A stretch of DNA of 64,000 nucleotides from Myxococcales bacterium (GTDB lineage: Bacteria; Myxococcota_A; Polyangia; Nannocystales; Nannocystaceae), in the NCBI GenBank assembly GCA_020633295.1, contig JACKDW010000001.1, positions 1 to 64,000 on the forward strand. Reading direction: 5' to 3'. Below are positions 7,925-16,445 of the stretch, piece after piece. The notes under the pieces were generated by a model, which saw nothing but the letters and a program-made list of their open reading frames with translations, made no database searches and was not told the origin of the DNA. The position numbers and the translations under genes were made by a program. The stretch's first letter is position 1. Each line of letters begins with the position of its first letter.

Positions 7925-9553
7925 CTAGGACGCCTTCGACTTCCTCCCGGAGCTCGACGACTTCGCGGGGCTCGGCGTGAGCCGTCCCGACGCGTACAGC
8001 AGGCGCGCGTTCGCGGCCCGGAGGTCGATGCGGCTGCTGATCGCCTGCAGCTCGGCGTTGACCAGCTCCGCCTCCGCCACGATGAGGTCCGTCGCGGTCG
8101 CCTGACCCACGCGGAACAGGTCGGTCGCCACGCGGTAGGCCTCCTCGGCGGCCTCGACGCGGCGGGTGTCGAGCACGATGTTCGTCATGGCGCGCTTGCG
8201 GTCGAGGTAGGCCGAGGTGACCTCCATCGTCACGCCCCGGCGCAGCTGCTCGGCCGTCAGCTCGAGCGTGCGCTTGTCGGCCTGGTACTCGCGGATCTTC
8301 GCGCGCGTCATGATCGAGTTGTTCACCGTGTAGGTGATCTGCGCCCCGACCGCCCACGAGCCGTTCCACTCCTGCTGCTGCGGGAAGAAGCGCTGGTTGG
8401 GGTTGGCGTAGGTCGCCTGCGCGAACGCGTCGAGGCGCGGGAAGTACTGCGCGCGCGTGGCCCTGATGCCGTGCTCGAGCGCGTCGGTCGACTTGTAGAG
8501 CGAGCGCAGCTCGAGCCGGCTCTGGTGCGCCTCCGAGATCAGGCGGTCGAGGTCCTCGACGCGCTCGATCGGCGGCGGCGCGTCGATGATCGCCTCGCCG
8601 ATCGTGTACCCCGGGCGATCGCGCTCCTCGCCCATCATCACCGCGAGGCGCTGCGCCGTCAGCTGCTCGGCCGTCTGCGCGTCGCTGACCATCGCCTCCG
8701 AGGTCGCCACGAGCGCGTCGAAGCGCAGCACGTCGGCCTTCGACGCGACGCCGGCGTCGAACGACGACTGCACGTCCTCGAGCCGCTGCTGGTTGCGCGT
8801 CACCGCCTCGGTCGCGACCACGCTCGCCGCGCTCGCGCGCACCCAGTCGTAGTAGGCGAGCCGCGCGTCGGTCTCGATCTTGATGAGCTCGGCGTCGTGG
8901 GCGAGCTGCGCGGCCTCGCGCTGCGCGACCGAGCCGCGGCGCGCGGGCACGAGCGACAGGATGTAGTCCGAGATCGGGACGGCGAGCTCGGCCTGCAGCG
9001 ACCACGAGTTGAGCGGGATCTCGATGTTGAAGCCCGAGGTGTCGAGCGCGGCCGCGCCGACCGGGAGCCCGCCGCTGTCGAGCACGCACTGCGCCGCCGG
9101 GTTCTGGGGACAGGGCCCAACGGTCAGGAGACCCTCGTTCTGCGCGCCGACGGAGGCGCCGCCGCTCGGGAAGTTGAAGTTGATCGCGGCCGGCGACAGC
9201 CGCGTGTAGCTCGCGGTGCCCTTGAGGATCGGGAAGAACTGGATCATCGTCTGATCCAGCTGGGCCGCCGCCTTCTCGATCTCGGCCCGCTTGATGGCGA
9301 CCTCGGGCGAGCTGAGCACGGCGCGCTCGGCCACCTCGTCCGCCGTCAGGCCGCCGTCGACGGGCGTGAGCGCCTGGGCGACGGGGTTGACGTGCTCCTC
9401 GACCTCGGCTTCGACGATGTCGTCCTCGGTCGGGCCCTCGGCTGTTGCGCTGGGTTCGCTGGCGTCGCTGGGCGCGGGCGCGGGCGCGGCGTGAGCCAGC
9501 AGCGGCGCGCCCGCGAGCGCGCAGGCGAGCGCCCCGTAAACGTGGAGCTGCAC
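7925..9553 (-). CDS. TolC-family outer-membrane efflux protein
   Basis: 542 residues with a signal peptide (residues 1-~22, ending AHAAPAP), an acidic spacer (~25-60), then the duplicated outer-membrane efflux fold with long helical hairpins (ELIKIETDARLAYYDWVRAS; RRVEAAEEAYRVATDLFRVG, the typical 'Y..G.....D.L.A' pattern ending each repeat). It is the outer-membrane exit duct of the tripartite pump encoded just upstream. It is the last gene of the tetR-adaptor-pump-tolC operon, 83 bases after the pump stop. The C-terminal tail is Ser/Lys-rich (SPAKSSSSGRKSKAS), as in several myxobacterial envelope proteins. Confidence 0.93.
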   Translation of the reverse strand: MQLHVYGALACALAGAPLLAHAAPAPAPSDASEPSATAEGPTEDDIVEAEVEEHVNPVAQALTPVDGGLTADEVAERAVLSSPEVAIKRAEIEKAAAQLDQTMIQFFPILKGTASYTRLSPAAINFNFPSGGASVGAQNEGLLTVGPCPQNPAAQCVLDSGGLPVGAAALDTSGFNIEIPLNSWSLQAELAVPISDYILSLVPARRGSVAQREAAQLAHDAELIKIETDARLAYYDWVRASAASVVATEAVTRNQQRLEDVQSSFDAGVASKADVLRFDALVATSEAMVSDAQTAEQLTAQRLAVMMGEERDRPGYTIGEAIIDAPPPIERVEDLDRLISEAHQSRLELRSLYKSTDALEHGIRATRAQYFPRLDAFAQATYANPNQRFFPQQQEWNGSWAVGAQITYTVNNSIMTRAKIREYQADKRTLELTAEQLRRGVTMEVTSAYLDRKRAMTNIVLDTRRVEAAEEAYRVATDLFRVGQATATDLIVAEAELVNAELQAISSRIDLRAANARLLYASGRLTPSPAKSSSSGRKSKAS

Positions 9554-9636
9554 GGTGATTCCCTCTCGGTCTGCGGTGTCAGTTCGGGGCGCGCGGCGGC
9601 TCGGCTCGCCGAGGCGGTTCGTCGCGCGCGGGCTAG

Positions 9637-12600
9637 CTAGGTCCTGGGTTTCTTGTCGACCGCGCGCTGAGCTCCGGTCTTCAGGTCGAGCTCCGACAGC
9701 AGGGCGCGGTGCGCCGCCGTCTGCGGCCCCGGACCCGGCGGCTCGTCGTCGAGCGAGAGCTCGAGCGAGTCGTCCATCGAGTCCATGAGCGGGTCGTCGT
9801 CGTCATCGTGTCCGCGGACCTCCGAGGTCGCCGCGATCGGGATGTCCGGCGTCGACATGCGCGGCTTCGGCACGGAGACCTCGTCCTGCACCGTGATGTC
9901 GACCATCGACGGCGAGCTCATGTCGAGCTCGTCCTCGTCCAGCGCGGCGCCGGGCTCGACGCCGAAGAAGGTCCGGCTCAGCCAGCGCATCGAGCGGTTC
10001 GTCGTCAGGCGCTCGAACAGCATGTAGACGACGGGGATGACGACGAGCGTCAGCGCGGTCGAGGTGATCATCCCGCCGATGACGCAGATCGCCATGGGCG
10101 CGCGCGACTCGCCGCCCTCGCTCAGCGCCATCGCGACGGGGACCATGCCGAAGATCGTCGCGGCGGTCGTCATGAAGATCGGGCGGATGCGGATGACGCC
10201 CGCGTTGACCAGCGCCTCCGTCAGCTCGCGCCCGCTCTCGCGCTCGGAGTTGGCGAAGTCGACCAGCAGGATCGCGGTCTTCGTCACCAGGCCCATCAGC
10301 ATGATGATGCCGATGAACGAGAACATGTTGAGCGTCATGCCCGAGAGGTACAGCCCGCCGAACGCCCCGATGACCGAGAGCGGCAGCGAGATCATGATCG
10401 TGATCGGCTGGATCAGGCTGTTGAACTGGGCCGCGAGGATCATGTAGACGAGGATGATCGCCAGCAGCAGCGCCTGGAGCATCGCGGTGAACGACTCCAC
10501 CATCATCTCGGCGTTGCCGAGCCAACCGGTGGAGAGCTCGGGCGGGATGATCTCGGGGTCCGCCGCCAGCTCGTTGACGATCTTCTGCGCCTCGCCGAGC
10601 GTGACGCCCTTGAGGTCCGCGAGCACGATCACCGAGCGCATGCGACCGAGGCGCTCGATCTCGCTGGGGCCCTCGGTGCGCTCGGTCCGGACGACGCTCG
10701 CGAGGTTGACGAGCTGCCCGCTCGTCGAGCGGACCTTGAGGCCGTCGAGCTTGTCGAAGGTGTTGCGGTCGACCTCGGCGAGCTGCACCGTGATGTCGTA
10801 GACGTCCGAGCCGTCCTTGAGCGTCGACACCGCGTCGCCGGCCATCATCGCGCGCACCGTCTGGGCGATCACCGCGACGGGCACGCCCTGGTCCGCGGCC
10901 TTGTTGCGGTCGACGAGCACCGCGACCTCCGGCTTGCCGCCGCGGTAGGTGGTGTCGAGGTCGACGAAGGTGCCCGTCTCCGCGAGCGCGTTCTTGAGGC
11001 GGTCGGCCGCCGCGACCGCAGCGTCGAGATCGTTGCTGCGGATCGAGAACTGGATCGGCTGGGCGCGGAAGCCCGAGTCGCCGCCGACGGCGCTGATCTG
11101 CTGGACCGTGACGTTCGCGCCCTCGACCTCGCCGAGGCGCTCGCGGACCCAGTTCATCGCCTCGTGCTGCGAGAACGGGCGCTCGCTGCTCGGCACCAGC
11201 GTGACCGTGATCTTGCCGCGGTTGATCTGGCCGTCGTTGCCCCCGCCGACGGTCGCGAAGGTGTCGCGCACGCCGGGCAGGTTCTCGCGGATGTCGTCGG
11301 CGACCTGGTTGGTGAAGTCGACCGTCGTGTCGAGGTCGCTGCCGGTCGGCAGCTCGACCGCGACCGAGAACTCCGAGCGATCGTCGTTGGGGATGAACTC
11401 GGCCGGCACCCGGGTGACCAGCACGATCGAGCCGGCCAGCGCGCCGACGGCGACGAGCAGCGTCAGGAACGGGTGGCGCAGGCTCCAGCGCAGGATCGCC
11501 GCGTAGATCTGCTCGACGACCTTGAACACGCGATCGAAGCCGCGCGCGAACGGGCGGAAGATGAACGAGATCGGGGAGAACACGATCGCGAACAGCCCGC
11601 GCGGACGCTGGTGCCCGCCCTCGCCGTGCTCCGTCTTCATGATGCGCGACGAGAGCATCGGCGTGAGCGTGAACGAGACCAGCATCGAGAGCAGCACCGC
11701 GGCCGCGACGGTCAGGCCGAACTGGAAGAAGAAGCGGCCGATGATGCCCTTCATGTAGGCGACCGGCACGAACACCGCGACGATCGAGAAGGTCGTGGCG
11801 ATGACCGCGAAGCCGATCTCCTTGGTCGCGTCCATCGCCGCGCGCCGCTTCGGCTTGCCCATCTCGAGGTGGCGGTAGATGTTCTCGATCACGACGATCG
11901 CGTCGTCGACCAGGATGCCGATCGAGAGCGAGAGCGCGAGCATCGTCAGGTTGTTGAACGAGAAGCCCATCGCCTCCATGAACGCGAAGGTCGAGACGAC
12001 CGAGGTCGGGATCGCCAGCGCCGCGATGAAGGTCGCGCGGATGTCGTGGAGGAACGCGAGGATGATGATGATCGTCAGCAGCGTGCCGAGCAGCAGGTCG
12101 TCCTTGACGCCGTCGATCGAGTGCTCGACGAACACCGACTGATCGCTCGGGATCGCGGCCGTGATCCCGCGCTGCTCGAGCTCGGGGCGGAGCTGCTCGA
12201 GCTGCTTGCGGATGTCCTCCGCGATCGAGACCGTGTTCGAGCCGCTCTGCTTGCGCACGACCAGCGAGAGCGCGGGCGCGCCGTTGAGGTAGGAGGCCGA
12301 GCGCGCCTCCTCGACCGTGTCGACGACCTCGGCGACGTCGCGCACGCGCAGCGCCGAGCCGCCGACGCCGCGGATGATGATGTCGCCGATCTCCTCGACC
12401 GTCTTGACCTCGCCCTTGGTCTTCACGGTCAGCTCGCGGCCCGCGATCTTCATGGAGCCGCCCGGGATCTCGATGTTCTGCGACTGGATCGCCTGGGAGA
12501 CGTCGCTGACGGTGACGCCGTGGCCGGTCATGCGCCGCGGGTCGACGAGCACCTGGATCTCGCGCTCGCGCCCGCCGATCAGCGTGACCGTGCCGACGCC

Positions 12601-13104
12601 GGGGACCTGCTGCACGCGCTGCTTGATCTGCTCGCGCGCGAACTTCGTGAGCGCGCGGATCTCCATGTCGCCGGCGAGCGCGATCGTCAGCACCGGCGAG
12701 GCGCCGATGTCGAACTTCTGCACGATCGGCGGCTCGATGCCGTCCGGCAGCTGCTGCTCGATCGCGGCGACCTTGTCGCGCACGTCCTGCAGCGCCTGGT
12801 TGCCGTCGACCTCGAGCTCGAACTCGAGCGTCACGTTGGAGACGCCCTCGAGGTTGCGCGAGGTCATGCGCTTGACGCCGCCGATGCCCTGCAGCGACTC
12901 CTCGATCTTGTCCGCGACCTTGAGCTCCATGGTCGCCGGGTCAGCGCCCGGGTAGATCACGGTCGTCGTGACGACGGGGAACTCGACGTTCGGGAACAGC
13001 TCGACGCCGATGCGCCCGAAGCTGAAGAAGCCGAACACCATCAGCGCGGCGATCATCATCGCCGCGAGGATCGAGCGCTTAATCGAGATCTCGGCGAGCT
13101 TCAT
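9637..13104 (-). CDS. RND-family efflux pump (AcrB-like inner-membrane permease) with acidic cytoplasmic tail
   Basis: 1155 residues with the full RND plan: an N-terminal transmembrane helix, two large periplasmic loops (~residues 35-335 and ~560-870) and twelve membrane helices. TM4 carries the proton-relay Asp400-Asp401 (GILVDDAIVVIENI). It is expected to export small hydrophobic compounds using the proton gradient. The sequence is about 100 residues longer than usual: after TM12 (LVVIPVVYMLFERL) there is a predicted cytoplasmic tail (~1045-1155) rich in Asp/Glu, Ser and Pro, with a run of five Asp. The tail is not part of the pump fold. The ATG overlaps the adaptor's stop codon (ATGA at 13101-13104), so translation is coupled. 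Confidence 0.96.
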   Translation of the reverse strand: MKLAEISIKRSILAAMMIAALMVFGFFSFGRIGVELFPNVEFPVVTTTVIYPGADPATMELKVADKIEESLQGIGGVKRMTSRNLEGVSNVTLEFELEVDGNQALQDVRDKVAAIEQQLPDGIEPPIVQKFDIGASPVLTIALAGDMEIRALTKFAREQIKQRVQQVPGVGTVTLIGGREREIQVLVDPRRMTGHGVTVSDVSQAIQSQNIEIPGGSMKIAGRELTVKTKGEVKTVEEIGDIIIRGVGGSALRVRDVAEVVDTVEEARSASYLNGAPALSLVVRKQSGSNTVSIAEDIRKQLEQLRPELEQRGITAAIPSDQSVFVEHSIDGVKDDLLLGTLLTIIIILAFLHDIRATFIAALAIPTSVVSTFAFMEAMGFSFNNLTMLALSLSIGILVDDAIVVIENIYRHLEMGKPKRRAAMDATKEIGFAVIATTFSIVAVFVPVAYMKGIIGRFFFQFGLTVAAAVLLSMLVSFTLTPMLSSRIMKTEHGEGGHQRPRGLFAIVFSPISFIFRPFARGFDRVFKVVEQIYAAILRWSLRHPFLTLLVAVGALAGSIVLVTRVPAEFIPNDDRSEFSVAVELPTGSDLDTTVDFTNQVADDIRENLPGVRDTFATVGGGNDGQINRGKITVTLVPSSERPFSQHEAMNWVRERLGEVEGANVTVQQISAVGGDSGFRAQPIQFSIRSNDLDAAVAAADRLKNALAETGTFVDLDTTYRGGKPEVAVLVDRNKAADQGVPVAVIAQTVRAMMAGDAVSTLKDGSDVYDITVQLAEVDRNTFDKLDGLKVRSTSGQLVNLASVVRTERTEGPSEIERLGRMRSVIVLADLKGVTLGEAQKIVNELAADPEIIPPELSTGWLGNAEMMVESFTAMLQALLLAIILVYMILAAQFNSLIQPITIMISLPLSVIGAFGGLYLSGMTLNMFSFIGIIMLMGLVTKTAILLVDFANSERESGRELTEALVNAGVIRIRPIFMTTAATIFGMVPVAMALSEGGESRAPMAICVIGGMITSTALTLVVIPVVYMLFERLTTNRSMRWLSRTFFGVEPGAALDEDELDMSSPSMVDITVQDEVSVPKPRMSTPDIPIAATSEVRGHDDDDDPLMDSMDDSLELSLDDEPPGPGPQTAAHRALLSELDLKTGAQRAVDKKPRT

Positions 13105-14114
13105 GACTCGTTCTCCCCCTCGCCGTCGCCCGCGGCCTTGGCCAGCGCGCCGGGCTTGAGCGACAGGTCAGGGTTGTCGTCGCCGGCCGCCGCGGCGTCC
13201 TCGGTCGCCGCCTGCGGGCGCTCGAACGCGTCGCTCGAGATCTCGACGTACATGCCCGGCTTGATGAGGGCGTCCTTGTTGGAGATGTGCGCGACGATCT
13301 CGACGGTGCGCGTGACGGGGTCGACGGTCGGCATGACGCGCTCGATGACCGCGCTGCGCGAGATGCCGATCGCCGGGAAGTCCGCGACGATCGTCTTGCC
13401 GGCCTCCAGGGTGCGCAGCGCGGCCTCGGGCACGTCCACGCGCAGCTCGAGCGTGGAGTGGTCCTGCAGCACCAGCACGGTCGTCGGCGGCATCATCGTC
13501 ACCGTCTCGCCGACGGTCTTGAGCTTCTGCGTGATGATGCCGTCGAAGGGCGCGACGACCGAGGAGTCGAAGGTCTGGCGCTTCGCGAGCGAGACCGAGA
13601 CCTCGGCCTGCTTGACCCCGTTCTCGGCGGCCTTGTACGCGTTCTCGACCTGCTCGAAGGAGGCCTGAGAGATCGAGCCGCGCTCCTTGAGCCGCTGCTG
13701 ACGATCGAGCGCGCGCTTGGCCTCGTCGCGCGCCAGGATCGCGGACTTGAGCCCCGTCTTGGCCTGCGTGATCCCGAGCCGCTGCGCGCGCGCGTCGAGC
13801 GAGAACAGGAAGTCGCCCTTCTTGACCCGGTCGCCCTCCTCGACGGAGATGCGCGCGATGGTCCCCGAGGCCTTGGGGCCGATCTGCGCCGACGCGATCG
13901 GCAAGACCTTGCCGACGTGGCGCTCGGCGTCGTCGGTCGCCGCCGCCGCGGTCGCGGACTGCTTGATGCGGGGCTTGGGAGCCTCGGCGCCCGAGCGCGC
14001 CGGCGGGAGCCCGCTGTCCTTCTCCCCGCCGTCGCAGGCGAGGGACAGGGTTGCGAGCGCGAGCGCGAGTGCGGTGACGCCGAAGCCTCGGCGGAGTGCG
14101 TGCGTGCGTGTCAT
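13101..14114 (-). CDS. periplasmic adaptor (HlyD/AcrA-like) lipoprotein of RND efflux pump
   Basis: 337 residues. The signal peptide ends in a lipobox (LATLSLAC), so the protein is a lipoprotein. It then shows the adaptor pattern: half lipoyl motif (GTIARISVEEGDRVKKGDFL), helical hairpin (~residues 105-165, with QQRLKERGSISQASFEQVEN), second half lipoyl motif (VVAPFDGIITQKLKTVGE), then beta-barrel and membrane-proximal domains. It joins pump and TolC-like duct. I chose the ATG at 14114 because it gives the signal peptide and overlaps the tetR stop codon (ATGA); the frame upstream is only the shadow of tetR. Both ends therefore overlap operon neighbours by four bases. Confidence 0.95.
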   Translation of the reverse strand: MTRTHALRRGFGVTALALALATLSLACDGGEKDSGLPPARSGAEAPKPRIKQSATAAAATDDAERHVGKVLPIASAQIGPKASGTIARISVEEGDRVKKGDFLFSLDARAQRLGITQAKTGLKSAILARDEAKRALDRQQRLKERGSISQASFEQVENAYKAAENGVKQAEVSVSLAKRQTFDSSVVAPFDGIITQKLKTVGETVTMMPPTTVLVLQDHSTLELRVDVPEAALRTLEAGKTIVADFPAIGISRSAVIERVMPTVDPVTRTVEIVAHISNKDALIKPGMYVEISSDAFERPQAATEDAAAAGDDNPDLSLKPGALAKAAGDGEGENES

Positions 14115-14758
14115 CGTGCGTGTGCCCCGTGCAGGAACATGTCGAACAGGAGATCGGACTTCTCGGACAGATTCGGCGGGCAGCCCTGGCGGAACCACGT
14201 GAACATCAGCGCGTCGATCAGGCCGCCGAGCATCTCCGCGAGGTCCTCGAGCGCGATGTCCTCGCGGACCTGACCGCGCGCGACGGCCTCCTCGAGCGTC
14301 GCCAGCGTCAGCTGATCGAAGCGGGCGAAGACCTCTTGGTTCGCGCCGCGCCCCTTCTTGTGGATGCGCTGCTGGATCCACTCGTGCACGCCCCCGTGCT
14401 GCATGTAGATGGTGAACAGCGCGCCGCGGCCCTCGACGTACTCGAACACGCCGCGCACCTGGCTCCGGATCCGCTCGAGCGGATCTTCGAGCGCGCGCGC
14501 GGCGAGCATCTGCTGGTGGATCTGCTCGAAGCCGCGCAGCTTGATCGACTCGAGCACCGCCTCTTTGTTCTTGAAGTAGTTGTAGACGGTGCCGGCCGCG
14601 ACGCCGGCCTCGGCGGCGATGTCCGCCATCTTGACGCCGGTGAAGCCGTCGCGGCTGATCACGCGCTCGGCCGCCTCGAGGATCGCCTCGCGGTAGGCGG
14701 TGCGTACGGATTCGCGCACGCGGGCGCGCCCGACCTTGTTGTTCGGGGGGGGAGCCAT
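14111..14758 (-). CDS. TetR/AcrR-family repressor, first gene of the efflux operon
   Basis: 215 residues. Residues ~20-65 form the TetR helix-turn-helix domain (ILEAAERVISRDGFTGVKMADIAAEAGVAAGTVYNYFKNKEAV in pieces); the remainder is a helical ligand-binding and dimer domain. Unlike the usual divergent arrangement, the repressor gene is first in the operon that it presumably controls, so it should regulate both itself and the pump. The candidate operator lies directly upstream (14772-14799). The leader would be very short and no Shine-Dalgarno sequence is visible before the ATG at 14758. Confidence 0.95.
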   Translation of the reverse strand: MAPPPNNKVGRARVRESVRTAYREAILEAAERVISRDGFTGVKMADIAAEAGVAAGTVYNYFKNKEAVLESIKLRGFEQIHQQMLAARALEDPLERIRSQVRGVFEYVEGRGALFTIYMQHGGVHEWIQQRIHKKGRGANQEVFARFDQLTLATLEEAVARGQVREDIALEDLAEMLGGLIDALMFTWFRQGCPPNLSEKSDLLFDMFLHGAHAR

Positions 14759-14771
14759 GGGAAACGTACCC

Positions 14772-14803
14772 GATTCATTTAGATGAATCCGGATTCATGT
14801 CAA
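14772..14803 (-). promoter_or_regulatory. promoter and double-palindrome operator of the efflux operon
   Basis: Three half-sites overlap here. GATTCAT-TTAG-ATGAATC (14772-14789) is one inverted repeat, and ATGAATCCGGATTCAT (14783-14798) is a perfect 16-base palindrome sharing its middle half-site. On the minus strand a perfect -35 box TTGACA (14798-14803) is followed after 16 bases by TAAATG (14776-14781), a weak -10. The palindromes fill the spacer, so a bound TetR dimer would block RNA polymerase. The half-site ATGAAT fits known TetR-type operators. The promoter assignment is inferred. Confidence 0.75.
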
Positions 14804-14958
14804 GCCATCTCGAGAGGACGGCGTTCAGATCGTCGAGATAGCGCCCCATGTCACCCCGGGGAATCTCCCTATTTCTCGATCCCGAGGATCGTTCACGTGT
14901 GTGAATTATTGTTCAGAACTGTGAAACCGATCTCGCGCGCTCGCGGCGCAAGGCGCGC

Positions 14959-14990
14959 AAAACAAAACCACCGCCCCGGGGGGCGGTGGT
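14959..14990 (-). terminator. intrinsic terminator of the flotillin operon
   Basis: On the minus strand an 11-base perfect stem (ACCACCGCCCC with GGGGCGGTGGT, 14967-14990) is followed at once by TTTTGTTTT (14967-14959). It lies 25 bases past the stop codon of the last SPFH gene (15015) and before the tetR promoter, so it separates the two operons. Confidence 0.85.
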
Positions 14991-15014
14991 CTCGGTCCCT
15001 CGCGGGCCCAGGCG

Positions 15015-16445
15015 CTACGCCGGGCGACGCGGGAGGGGCGGCGGCTTCTTGGCGTCCGGGCTGGCGCCGGCCGAGCCGAGCCGGTCCTGCATGAGCTTGG
15101 GCAGGTCGACCCCGGTCGCCACCCGGATCTGCTCGCCGAGGTCGATGAGCTTGGCGCCGAGCGGCGCGTCGCCGGCCCCGCCGCGCCCGCCCGGGATCAC
15201 GGTCAGGCGGTTGACCTCGAGGCTGCCGATCGTGCCCGAGACCGTGTGGAGCAGCGGCACGAGCTTCTGCATGAGCAGCGCGTCGCGGCCGGTGCCGCCG
15301 CTTTGGTTGTAGCTCTCGGCCAGGCGCGTCAGCGCGGTCGCGGTCGCGGTGCCCTGCTCGATGATGCGCGCCGCGTCACCCTTGGCCTGCTCCTCCGCCG
15401 CCCGGCACGCGGCCTCGGCCGGCTGGATCACGTCGGCCTGCAGCTTGCGCTGGACCTGCCCGATGCGCGCCTCCTGCATGGCGACCTCGGCCGTGGCCTG
15501 GGCCTTGAGCGCCTGCACCTCGGCCCGCTCGGCGGCGATCATCGCCGAGCGGCGGCTCTGGGCGTCGGCGATGCGCTGCTCGTTCTCCTTGCGCGCGATC
15601 TTCTTCTGCGACTCGAGCTTCGCCAGCTCGGCGTTCATGTGGTTGAGCCACTTCTGCTTGGCGGCCGCGGCCTTGGTCTCGGCCTCGGCGACCTGCGCGT
15701 CGCGGCGGATCTGGGCCGAGCGCGCGCGCCCGATCGCGTCGAGGTAGCCCACGTCGTCCGTGATGTTCTGGATGTTCAGCGTGTCGAGCACGAGCCCGAG
15801 CTGGCGCATGTCCTCGCCTGCCTCTTTGATCAGGTTCTGCGCGAAGGTGTTCTTGTCGCGGTTGACCTCCTCGGGGGTCATGGTCGAGAGCACGCCGCGG
15901 AGGTTGCCCTCGAGCGTCTCGCGGGCCGCCTTCATGATCTCCTCGCGCGAGCGGCCGAGGAAGCGCTCGAGCGTGTTGTTGAGCAGCGGCTCCTCGCCCG
16001 GGACCTTGATGTTGGCGATGCCCTGGATGTTGAGCGGGATGCCGCCCAGGGAGTACGCGCCCTGGACCTTGACCTCGATGTTCATGTTGGTCAGGTCCAT
16101 GCGATCGACGGTCTCGAGCAGCGGGATCCGCAGCGCGCTGCCGCCACGGATCACGCGGTAGCCGATGAGCCCCTCGCCGGCGCTGCGCGGGCGCCCGGAG
16201 AACACGAGCACCTCGTTCGGGCCGCACACGTACAGCAGGTTGCGCACGACGAGGATGATGGTGACGACCGCGAGCAGCGCGATCCCGCCCAGCGCCGCGA
16301 TGGCCTCGACGGGCGCGGCGGCGAGCAGGGAGGGGGCGCTGAGTGGGAGGAGCAGGCTGTCCATGGTGGTCTGCAGGGTGGAGGTGAAGACGTTCGAGGC
16401 GAGCGCGTTGCCGAGCTCCGTGGTGCTGGTGATCATCGCGGTCAT
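15015..16445 (-). CDS. flotillin-like SPFH-domain membrane protein (second copy in operon)
   Basis: 476 residues. One membrane helix (~50-70, IAALGGIALLAVVTIILVV) is followed by an SPFH/band-7 domain (~72-230, with YVCGPNEVLVFSG and VIRGGSALRIPLLETVDRMDL) and a long Ala/Glu/Lys/Gln-rich coiled coil (~260-370). Flotillins of this kind assemble into large rings or sheets and organise membrane microdomains. The C-terminus ends in a proline-rich tail. The start overlaps the stop of the upstream SPFH gene (ATGA at 16442-16445). The pair is clearly paralogous but diverged, so hetero-oligomers are plausible. It is the last gene of the operon, ahead of the terminator at 14959-14990. Confidence 0.94.
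   Translation of the reverse strand: MTAMITSTTELGNALASNVFTSTLQTTMDSLLLPLSAPSLLAAAPVEAIAALGGIALLAVVTIILVVRNLLYVCGPNEVLVFSGRPRSAGEGLIGYRVIRGGSALRIPLLETVDRMDLTNMNIEVKVQGAYSLGGIPLNIQGIANIKVPGEEPLLNNTLERFLGRSREEIMKAARETLEGNLRGVLSTMTPEEVNRDKNTFAQNLIKEAGEDMRQLGLVLDTLNIQNITDDVGYLDAIGRARSAQIRRDAQVAEAETKAAAAKQKWLNHMNAELAKLESQKKIARKENEQRIADAQSRRSAMIAAERAEVQALKAQATAEVAMQEARIGQVQRKLQADVIQPAEAACRAAEEQAKGDAARIIEQGTATATALTRLAESYNQSGGTGRDALLMQKLVPLLHTVSGTIGSLEVNRLTVIPGGRGGAGDAPLGAKLIDLGEQIRVATGVDLPKLMQDRLGSAGASPDAKKPPPLPRRPA

Noticed and set aside
9709..13668. Very long plus-strand open frame opposite the RND pump and adaptor
   Set aside because: Composition is mostly Arg, Asp, Glu, His and Leu with no domain. 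It is the antisense shadow expected from strong third-position GC in the pump gene.
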